The translations under genes were made by a program, and so were the position numbers. Positions 58,129-64,000 of a DNA stretch of 64,000 nt are shown here, piece after piece (positions within the stretch are counted from its first letter, which is position 1; the number at the start of each line of letters is the position of its first letter). This DNA comes from Photobacterium toruni (GTDB taxonomy: Bacteria > Pseudomonadota > Gammaproteobacteria > Enterobacterales > Vibrionaceae): positions 2,170,001 to 2,234,000 of the forward strand of contig NZ_AP024854.1 of assembly GCF_024529955.1 (NCBI RefSeq), in the 5' to 3' direction. The notes beneath the pieces are model-generated. The model worked only from the letters and a program-made list of their open reading frames with translations, was not told the origin of the DNA and did not search any database.

Positions 58129-58587
58129 TTACTTTTTAGCAATAGGATCAACGAAAGTCACTGCCATATCCCAAGGCTGTTCAATCCAAGTATCTTGTGG
58201 AATGCTAACAACAAAATCATCCACTAAATGTTGGCCAGCAGGCTTCGCACATACCGTTACAAATTTAGCTCGTGGGTACATTTCACGAATCTTTTCAGCA
58301 GTACCGCCAGTATCAACCAAGTCGTCAACTACGATAAAGCCTTCACCATCACCTTCAGCTTGCTTGATCACTTTCATGTCACGTTGATGATCATGATCGT
58401 AGCTTGCGATACAAACAGTATCAACGTGACGAATGCCTAATTCACGCGCCAAAATAGCCGCAGGCACTAAACCGCCACGGCTAACTGCAATAATACCTGT
58501 CCACTGCTCTGCTGGTAGCAACTTTTCTGCTAGCTGGCGTGTGTACATTTGCATGTTATCCCAAGTGATGACGAATTTATTACTCAT
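58129..58587 (-). CDS. gpt: Xanthine-guanine phosphoribosyltransferase
   Basis: Purine salvage enzyme converting guanine, xanthine and (less well) hypoxanthine to nucleotides with PRPP, 152 aa. The PRPP-binding motif is [14 protein letters not shown], and the N-terminal [20 protein letters not shown] and C-terminal [15 protein letters not shown] are diagnostic. It is 67 bp after the purine permease gene on the same strand, so uptake and salvage probably are co-expressed. Confidence 0.97.
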   Translation of the reverse strand: MSNKFVITWDNMQMYTRQLAEKLLPAEQWTGIIAVSRGGLVPAAILARELGIRHVDTVCIASYDHDHQRDMKVIKQAEGDGEGFIVVDDLVDTGGTAEKIREMYPRAKFVTVCAKPAGQHLVDDFVVSIPQDTWIEQPWDMAVTFVDPIAKK

Positions 58588-58654
58588 AGTAAAACAACCT
58601 CTGAAACAGCGATTTGAAACCGCATAAATTTATGTAAACGTAAATACATCACGC

Positions 58655-59944
58655 TTATAAGAAAATAATCTTTGCAAGAAATAACGCTGAAATAACCCAT
58701 ACACTGATGTTTACTTCACGCCCCTTGCCACTCAATGCTTTTACAACTGCAAATGTAATAAAACCAAGACCAATACCTTCTGCAATCGAATAAGTAAGAG
58801 GCATTAGCAAACATACAACCACCACAGGAGCCGCTTCTGTTAAATCTCGCCAATCAATCGATACCAAGCCTGACATCATCAAAATAGCAACATAAAATAG
58901 CGCACCAGCCGTCGCATATGCAGGAACCATTCCAGCTAACGGTGCAAAAAATAATGCTAATAAGAATAACACGCCAACAGTCACTGCTGTTAGGCCTGTA
59001 CGACCGCCAACTGCGACACCCGACACACTCTCAACAAAAGATGTCGTATTTGACGTTCCCAATAGTGCACCAATCGAAGTGGCAGTACTGTCAGCTAATA
59101 GTGCTCGGTTTAAACGTGGTAATTTACCATCTTCACCAATTAAGTTTGCTTTGGTCGCAACACCGACCAATGTACCCGCGGTATCAAACAAATCGACAAA
59201 CAAAAAGGCAAACACAATTGAAATTAAGCCGACTTCCATCGCGCCTGAAAAATCAAGCTGCATAAAGGTTGGCGCAATGCTTGGTGGCATAGAAATAATG
59301 CCGTTATAATCCACTTCACCAACGATAATACTGATAGTTGTTACAATTAAAATCGCAATGAGTACCGCAGCTTTAAAACCACGTTGAACTAAAGATATCG
59401 TTAAGAAAAAGCCCAAAGCTGCCATTATTGCAGGAAAGCTTGTTAAATCACCTGCCGTTACTAATGTTGCCGGGCTTGCAACGACAATGCCTGATGTTTG
59501 CAATGCAATAAACGCTAAAAACAGACCAATACCCGCAGAAATACCGATACGTAATGAATGAGGAATTGCGTTGATGATCCACTCACGAACTCGCATAACA
59601 CTCAATGCAATAAAGCATAAGCCCGATAAGAAAACAGCTGCTAACGCCACTTGCCAAGTATGTCCCATACCTAATACAACGGTATAGGTAAAAAAGGCGT
59701 TAAGTCCCATACCAGGGGCTTGTGCTACTGGGTAATTAGCATAAAAACCCATCACAAAACAGCCAATCATTGCCGCTAAACACGTTGCAACAAATACTGC
59801 ACCTTGATCCATTCCTGTACTGGCTAACATAGTGGGATTTACAAAAATAATATAAGCCATTGTCAGGAAGGTGGTTACACCAGCCATAATTTCAGTACGT
59901 ACGGTGGTGCCATGTTCAGTGAGTTTAAACAACTTTTCTAGCAT
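58655..59944 (-). CDS. NCS2-type purine permease
   Basis: Proton-coupled purine (adenine, guanine or hypoxanthine) uptake protein of the AzgA/PbuG-like group, 429 aa from the ATG at 59944. It has about 12 hydrophobic helices. Typical motifs are TEIMAGVTTFLTMAYIIFVN, APGMGLNAFFTYTVV and GTSNTTSFVESVSGVAVGGR. The in-frame extension to 60052 is unlikely. Neighbouring gpt supports purine transport; the exact base is unknown. A PurR-like palindrome lies about 60 bp upstream. The ribosome-binding region is nearly identical to part of the upstream small-RNA leader. Confidence 0.93.
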   Translation of the reverse strand: MLEKLFKLTEHGTTVRTEIMAGVTTFLTMAYIIFVNPTMLASTGMDQGAVFVATCLAAMIGCFVMGFYANYPVAQAPGMGLNAFFTYTVVLGMGHTWQVALAAVFLSGLCFIALSVMRVREWIINAIPHSLRIGISAGIGLFLAFIALQTSGIVVASPATLVTAGDLTSFPAIMAALGFFLTISLVQRGFKAAVLIAILIVTTISIIVGEVDYNGIISMPPSIAPTFMQLDFSGAMEVGLISIVFAFLFVDLFDTAGTLVGVATKANLIGEDGKLPRLNRALLADSTATSIGALLGTSNTTSFVESVSGVAVGGRTGLTAVTVGVLFLLALFFAPLAGMVPAYATAGALFYVAILMMSGLVSIDWRDLTEAAPVVVVCLLMPLTYSIAEGIGLGFITFAVVKALSGKGREVNISVWVISALFLAKIIFL

Positions 59945-60000
59945 GCTTCTCGGTTCCTTAGAGAAATACAATAAAGTAACAAACAACGTCAACAAATAGA

Positions 60001-60021
60001 AAACGATTGCGCAATCCGTTT
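60001..60021 (-). promoter_or_regulatory. PurR-like palindrome upstream of the purine permease
   Basis: AAACGATTGCGCAATCCGTT plus one further T (60001-60021) is a near-palindrome. A 16-bp part (60009-60024) matches the PurR box ACGCAAACGTTTTCGT at 11 positions but lacks the central CG. A purine repressor site is plausible but unproven. Confidence 0.35.
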
Positions 60022-60255
60022 CGGCGCTGATTATAATCATGCGATCCCTCAATTTCCAGATTTTATCGTTGAAAAGCGTAAAACAATAACTAACCCTGCA
60101 GATACTATTTTAAAAAAATGATATTAGTCTTAATAATCATTATGTTATTAACAATTCATTAATGGCTGTTTTTTGAGCGTTTACTTTTTAAAGGACTCAA
60201 GAAGAGTTAATAAAGACCGATAACAACAATAAAAAAGTGAATAGAAGATAAAAGC

Positions 60256-60292
60256 AGCTAAAAAAAACGCCACTTCAAATCGAAGTGGCGGC
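60256..60292 (-). terminator. Rho-independent terminator of the small leader/peptide unit
   Basis: CGCCACTTC (60268-60276) pairs with GAAGTGGCG (60282-60290). On the minus strand it is followed by seven U. It lies 105 nt after the 29-aa ORF and about 320 nt before the permease start codon, so the upstream transcript should end here. Confidence 0.93.
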
Positions 60293-60394
60293 AGAATGTT
60301 GCGGATAACAGGATAGCATTATCGAGATATTCTTAATTAAGGGGGTAAAAAATTACACTTGTCTCGTTAAAAATAACAAAACAATAAAATCAAA

Positions 60395-60484
60395 TTAGTA
60401 ACGGTAAGGTGTTGGGTAATGAAAATTACTTGTATATACCGTACGATTATTCCAAAAATGTGTCATTGAAGAAAATATTTTCAT
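60395..60484 (-). CDS. 29-aa peptide with structured leader (unrecognised)
   Basis: A 30-codon ORF with a good ribosome-binding site (AAGGTGA, 5 nt before ATG). The peptide starts MKIFSSMTHFWNNRTVYTSN and ends FHYPTPYRY. It is rich in aromatic residues (three Phe, four Tyr, one Trp), His and Asn, with no membrane segment. It could be a leader peptide sensed during translation, or a small functional protein. It sits in its own transcription unit: promoter at 60633-60661, leader of about 140 nt, terminator at 60256-60292. I know of no family with certainty. Confidence 0.55.
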   Translation of the reverse strand: MKIFSSMTHFWNNRTVYTSNFHYPTPYRY

Positions 60485-60545
60485 GTAAATCACCTTTATC
60501 ATAAGTACACCAACATAATGTCAGTGGGTTGCCCTCATGGCTCAC
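60447..60545 (-). CDS. Overlapping upstream ORF in the leader (32 aa, GTG start)
   Basis: An alternative frame that begins at GTG (60543-60545), eleven bases after AAGGA, and overlaps the 29-aa ORF. It reads SHEGNPLTLCWCTYDKGDLH and ends NDTFLE. It may be chance, or a uORF controlling the 29-aa ORF. Confidence 0.25.
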   Translation of the reverse strand: MSHEGNPLTLCWCTYDKGDLHENIFFNDTFLE

Positions 60546-60626
60546 TTATTCTCGGTTCCTTGGAGGCGATATCTCGGGTTCATCCTGAACGTGTCGTGTT
60601 AATTATTGTGCCAACTAAGATGGCTT
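60485..60626 (-). ncRNA. Structured 5' leader / possible small RNA
   Basis: The transcript predicted from about 60626 contains a perfect hairpin (GTTCA-TCC-TGAAC, 60578-60590) and a second one (60524-60545: GTGaGCC...GGC...CAC). Between them lies a 17-nt block almost identical to the ribosome-binding region of the downstream permease. It does not match any riboswitch I can recognise by eye. Confidence 0.4.
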
Positions 60627-60632
60627 GATCAA

Positions 60633-60661
60633 ACTATAGCCAAAATGAAATAAATTTACAA
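60633..60661 (-). promoter_or_regulatory. Sigma-70 promoter of the small leader/peptide unit
   Basis: On the minus strand: -35 TTGTAA (60656-60661), 17-bp spacer, -10 TATAGT (60633-60638). A CRP-like half site (TGTGATCTGG, read on the minus strand) lies at about 60674-60683. Confidence 0.68.
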
Positions 60662-60683
60662 TGTTTTTTTTAACCAGATCACA

Positions 60684-61017
60684 CTTTTTACCTTTATTAC
60701 TTGAGATATGGCTATTACTGTAAATTTATTACATTATTATTTGATTATATTTAGACCAGCCACTTTTATGTACTTAAAGCATATTTAATCACATATGATG
60801 CATGATCATCAAAATGATACGATATGAGGCTACCAATAAGGTAATCATCGCAGAAATCAGTGCTATAAGATTTTATTATTTGCCCTATCACCCCTAAAGA
60901 CAGAGTGATATGCTAAAACCAAAGCGATGAAAATATTCGTTATCTATTTGTCATTTTACGGCTAAAACCCTACAAAATGACACTAGCCCAATCTCGTATA
61001 TAAAAAGGAAGGCTACC
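60684..61017. other. Upstream region of pepD
   Basis: AT-rich divergent spacer. It contains several short overlapping palindromes around 60796-60825 (TGATGCATGATCATCA region), but no clear promoter or RNA family could be assigned. Confidence 0.4.
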
Positions 61018-62478
61018 GTGTCTGAAATTACTCAACTATCACCAAAAGCTGTTTGGCATTTCTTTGATCAGATTTGTTCAATTCCTCACCCTTCTAAATA
61101 TGAAGAGCAACTAGCACAGTATATTGTGTCGTTCGCACAAGCTGAAGGGTTGGATGTTCGTCGTGATAATACTGGTAACGTTATTATCAAAAAACCAGCA
61201 ACTGCAGGCATGGAAAACCGTAAAGGCGTTGTACTTCAAGCACACATTGATATGGTGCCACAAAAAAATGAAGACACCGTACACGACTTTATTCAAGATC
61301 CAATTCTGCCATTTATTGATGGCGAGTGGGTAACAGCAACTGGAACAACACTAGGTGCTGATAATGGTATGGGCATGGCAACCTGTCTCGCTATTCTAGC
61401 GGCAAAAGATATTGAACATGGCCCATTAGAAGTACTATTAACTATCGATGAAGAAACAGGCATGACAGGCGCTTTTGGCTTGGAAGCAGGCTGGCTTGAG
61501 GGTGATATTCTATTGAATACTGACTCTGAGCAAGAAGGCGAAGTTTACATGGGTTGTGCAGGCGGTGTTGATGTTGCGTTGACTGTTGATATTCAACGTG
61601 AAGCGGTTCCGGCTGAACATCAAGCGGTAAAATTAATTGTTAAAGGCCTAAAAGGCGGCCACTCAGGCTGTGATATTCATACAGGTCGTGGTAACGCTAA
61701 TAAATTAATGGCGCGTTTCTTAGTGGGTCATGCTAATGAGCTTGATCTACGTATCAATAATTTCACCGGTGGTAGCTTACGTAATGCCTTACCACGTGAA
61801 GCAACGGTAATTGCAACCTTACCTGCTGCAAACATTGATAAACTTAATACATTATTTGCTGAATACCTACAAATCGTTCGTGCAGAGTTAGGTCATGTTG
61901 AAACTGACATTACTCTATTTACCGAAACATGTGCTCTGCCTAGCGATATTATGATGTTAGCCGACCAAACACGTTTAATGCATACGTTAAATGTTTGCCC
62001 TAACGGTGTTATTCGCATGAGCGATGATATTGAGGGTGTTGTAGAAACATCATTAAACATGGGTGTGATCACGACTGAAGCTAACACCGTAACAATCTTA
62101 TGCCTAATTCGTTCATTGATCGACTCAGGTCGTAGCTACGTTGAAGGTATGTTGCAATCATTGGCAGCCCTTACTGGCGCACAATGTGAAGCATCTGGCG
62201 CATACCCTGGTTGGAAACCCGATGCTGATTCTGAGATCATGCAAGTTTTCCGTGATACCTACCAGCAGATGTACGGTAACAAGCCAAATATTATGGTGAT
62301 CCACGCAGGTCTTGAGTGTGGTTTATTTAAAGAACCGTACCCAGAAATGGATATGTTATCTTTTGGTCCAACAATTAAATTCCCTCACTCTCCTGATGAA
62401 AAAGTAAAAATTGATACCGTACAAATGTTCTGGGATCAAATGCTAGCGATTCTTAAAAATATTCCTGTTAAAAAATAA
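61018..62478 (+). CDS. pepD: Aminoacyl-histidine dipeptidase (peptidase D)
   Basis: Zinc M20-family dipeptidase acting on Xaa-His dipeptides such as carnosine, cytoplasmic, 486 aa. Metal-site motifs are LQAHIDMVPQKN, GADNGMGMATC and LTIDEETGMTGAFGLE. The C-terminal block HAGLECGLFKEPYPEMDMLS is typical. The start is GTG at 61018, preceded by AAGGAAGG. It is divergent from the purine permease unit, with its own terminator. Confidence 0.97.
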   Translation: MSEITQLSPKAVWHFFDQICSIPHPSKYEEQLAQYIVSFAQAEGLDVRRDNTGNVIIKKPATAGMENRKGVVLQAHIDMVPQKNEDTVHDFIQDPILPFIDGEWVTATGTTLGADNGMGMATCLAILAAKDIEHGPLEVLLTIDEETGMTGAFGLEAGWLEGDILLNTDSEQEGEVYMGCAGGVDVALTVDIQREAVPAEHQAVKLIVKGLKGGHSGCDIHTGRGNANKLMARFLVGHANELDLRINNFTGGSLRNALPREATVIATLPAANIDKLNTLFAEYLQIVRAELGHVETDITLFTETCALPSDIMMLADQTRLMHTLNVCPNGVIRMSDDIEGVVETSLNMGVITTEANTVTILCLIRSLIDSGRSYVEGMLQSLAALTGAQCEASGAYPGWKPDADSEIMQVFRDTYQQMYGNKPNIMVIHAGLECGLFKEPYPEMDMLSFGPTIKFPHSPDEKVKIDTVQMFWDQMLAILKNIPVKK

Positions 62479-62503
62479 CACGAATAATGAATTAAGCTAC
62501 TGA

Positions 62504-62532
62504 TTAAAAACGGGCCTTGAGCCCGTTTTTTT
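62504..62532 (+). terminator. Rho-independent terminator after pepD
   Basis: AAAAACGGGC pairs with GCCCGTTTTT around CTTGA. Confidence 0.93.
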
Positions 62533-62569
62533 ATAATATTGCACTCTTTTCATTTTAGATCATGAATAG

Positions 62570-63625
62570 TCAAAAACTAAATGATAACTGTTGTGCTTTT
62601 AATCCTTGCTCTAAACCTACACTTAATCCAATAAGACGAATTTCTCGCCCTTGTTGGCGCGTCAATGCTTCTGTTAACAATGGAATAAATTGCTGTTTAT
62701 CTAATTGCGGGCAACTATGCTCTACTGTCGTTTGCTGAAAATCAGCAAATTTTAATTTTATTCCTTGCTTAGCAATATTCAGTTGTGGACGTACTTTTTT
62801 CAATCGTTGTTCCAGCTCTAAATGTAAGTGCTCAATAACCTGCCAACACTCATCATAACTAGCTATATTTTTATTAAACGTACGTTCAACTCCGACAGAT
62901 TTACGCTGACGTTCCACAATCACTTCACGCTCATCAATACCATGAGCCCGCAACCATAATGATTGTCCAAACTTACCAAACTGTTGTAATAGCTGCTGCT
63001 GTGCATAGTTTTGAACATCCCGACCGACATACAACCCTTGCTGATGCAATTTTTGAATAGTTACTTTCCCCACCCCTGGAATTTTCTCCAGTTTTAGCTC
63101 TGCGACAAAGTCATCCACTTGTTCGGGGGTTACTACATATTGACCATTGGGCTTATTTAAATCAGACGCTACTTTTGCAATAAATTTAACCGGAGCAACG
63201 CCAGCAGACGCCGTTAGCTGCAACTCTTGTTCTATAGCTTGTCGAATATGTTGTGCAATCAAGGTTGCAGAGCCATGCAACATCTCACAATCACTAACAT
63301 CTAAATAAGCTTCATCTAACGACAATGGTTCAATTTTATCGGTATAGCGGGCAAAGATAGCGCGTATTTGCTGAGAGACTTGGCGATAAATATCCATTCG
63401 ACCGCGAACTAAGGTTAAATGCGGACACAATTTCATTGCTTGTGCTGTCGGCATTGCAGAATGAATACCATATTTACGGGCCAAATAATTACATGTACTG
63501 ACCACACCACGTTGCTCAGAACGACCACCAATAGCGATTGGAATATCACGTAAAGCAGGATTATCTCGCATTTCAACAGCCGCATAAAAGCAATCCATAT
63601 CAACATGGATAATTTTTCTAGTCAT
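62570..63625 (-). CDS. dinB: DNA polymerase IV (DinB)
   Basis: Y-family translesion polymerase, 351 aa. Catalytic carboxylates are in HVDMDCFYAAVEMRDN and LSLDEAYLDVSD. The helix-hairpin-helix thumb has KIPGVGKVTIQKL, and a little-finger domain follows (about 235-345). A perfect LexA box lies 96 bp upstream, so SOS control is expected. Confidence 0.97.
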   Translation of the reverse strand: MTRKIIHVDMDCFYAAVEMRDNPALRDIPIAIGGRSEQRGVVSTCNYLARKYGIHSAMPTAQAMKLCPHLTLVRGRMDIYRQVSQQIRAIFARYTDKIEPLSLDEAYLDVSDCEMLHGSATLIAQHIRQAIEQELQLTASAGVAPVKFIAKVASDLNKPNGQYVVTPEQVDDFVAELKLEKIPGVGKVTIQKLHQQGLYVGRDVQNYAQQQLLQQFGKFGQSLWLRAHGIDEREVIVERQRKSVGVERTFNKNIASYDECWQVIEHLHLELEQRLKKVRPQLNIAKQGIKLKFADFQQTTVEHSCPQLDKQQFIPLLTEALTRQQGREIRLIGLSVGLEQGLKAQQLSFSF

Positions 63626-63701
63626 AAAAGTACAGTTTGTAGGAGCGAGAAGTTTGAGACAATCGAGATATTAGTCTAGTGCGATTTATAAGCACTTGGC
63701 A

Positions 63702-63729
63702 ATTATACTCAATTGGAAAATACTGTATA
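63702..63729 (-). promoter_or_regulatory. Candidate dinB promoter overlapped by LexA box
   Basis: On the minus strand TATAAT (63702-63707) lies 16 bp from a weak -35 (about 63724-63729), which falls inside the LexA box. Confidence 0.5.
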
Positions 63730-63740
63730 GATTAACAGTA
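63721..63740. promoter_or_regulatory. LexA (SOS) box of dinB
   Basis: TACTGTATAGATTAACAGTA carries the full CTGT-N8-ACAG core with symmetric TA flanks, near the ideal gammaproteobacterial SOS box. Confidence 0.92.
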
Positions 63741-63957
63741 TTAAAACTTGCAGACAATGCCTTAAATTAAGAGGTTGGAGGGCCATCATTATTAGTCTCA
63801 AGTATATATCTCAGCACATAAATCAAACCACACCACAACGTTTCGGAGCACTTCTGAGTTTGCCCAGCGTAAGCCTCACCAACTCAGAAAGGTGAAGTGG
63901 TCAACTAACAATGCTACATTTTAAATGTTTAGCTTATTACCTGGATGAGAGGCACAA
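63741..63957 (+). mobile_element. Putative non-coding left end of an IS110-type element
   Basis: About 217 bp between the dinB SOS box and the transposase start. TTCTGAGTT (63852-63860) and AACTCAGAA (63881-63889) form a perfect 9-bp stem with a 20-nt loop, and CACTTC/GAAGTG and CACC/GGTG offer alternative pairings. In IS110-group elements the non-coding end before the recombinase gene encodes the bridge RNA, so this hairpin is a candidate. The exact element boundary cannot be seen. Confidence 0.45.
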
Positions 63958-64000
63958 ATGGCAAAGATTACTCGAGTTGGCGTCGATTTAAAGACGTTTA
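63958..64000 (+). CDS. IS110-family transposase (first 14 codons, cut by window edge)
   Basis: ATG with GAGAGG upstream, then MAKITRVGVDLKTF. The IT-R-VGVDL start is the usual beginning of IS110/IS1111 recombinases, where the Asp is the first residue of the DEDD RuvC-like site. Only 14 residues are in the window, so the family call is moderate. The rest of the element lies beyond 64000. Confidence 0.6.
   Translation, partial: MAKITRVGVDLKTF

Overview
The window is about 64 kb of AT-rich chromosome from a marine gammaproteobacterium of the Vibrionaceae, most likely Photobacterium or a close relative. The evidence is the Vibrio-type polar flagellar cluster (flgT/flgO/flgP-flgMN-flgA-cheVR-flgB..L-flagellin-flaG-fliD-flaI-fliS-flrABC), a napFDABC operon divergent from narQP, and the order pepD / permease-gpt-frsA-crl-proBA. 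The genus is an inference from gene order and protein resemblance; no search was run.

Bases 1-25973: polar flagellum. On the minus strand lie flgBCDE, flgFGHIJ, flgKL, one large flagellin, flaG, fliD, flaI, fliS and the regulators flrA, flrB and flrC (flrC is cut by the left edge), with cheV and cheR beside them. flgA, flgM, flgN and flgT are on the plus strand; flgO and flgP on the minus strand. Near-canonical sigma-54 sites (GG-N10-GC) precede flgB, flgF, flgK and flgT, and a very good sigma-28 site precedes flgM. This fits the FlrA > sigma-54 > FlrBC > sigma-28 hierarchy known from Vibrio. A 61-codon gene with its own sigma-28-like -10 element lies between flgK and flgJ. Two 81-bp repeat copies lie between flgL and the flagellin gene.

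Bases 26000-35044: tRNA-Arg(CCT), an exported repeat protein, tRNA-Ala(GGC), gltX, a 58-aa exported peptide gene, a UPF0319 protein, an OmpU-type porin, ligA, and zipA. The zipA linker is encoded by about 25 tandem 18-bp units.

Bases 35396-42838: cysZ, cysK, ptsH-ptsI-crr, and four small genes of unknown or DUF type.

Bases 42851-50143: periplasmic nitrate reductase (napFDABC plus a 45-aa membrane peptide) divergent from narQP. The shared promoter region holds a perfect NarP/NarL 7-2-7 site and an FNR-like site in the same order as in E. coli.

Bases 50226-64000: housekeeping genes (wHTH protein, ArsC-like reductase, dapE, DUF2897, Nudix, proBA, crl, frsA, gpt, purine permease, pepD, dinB with a LexA box) and, at the right edge, the start of an IS110-type transposase. 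Between the permease and pepD is a compact unit that I do not recognise: a sigma-70 promoter, a ~140-nt structured leader, overlapping short ORFs (32 and 29 aa) and a strong terminator. It is the best candidate here for something undescribed.
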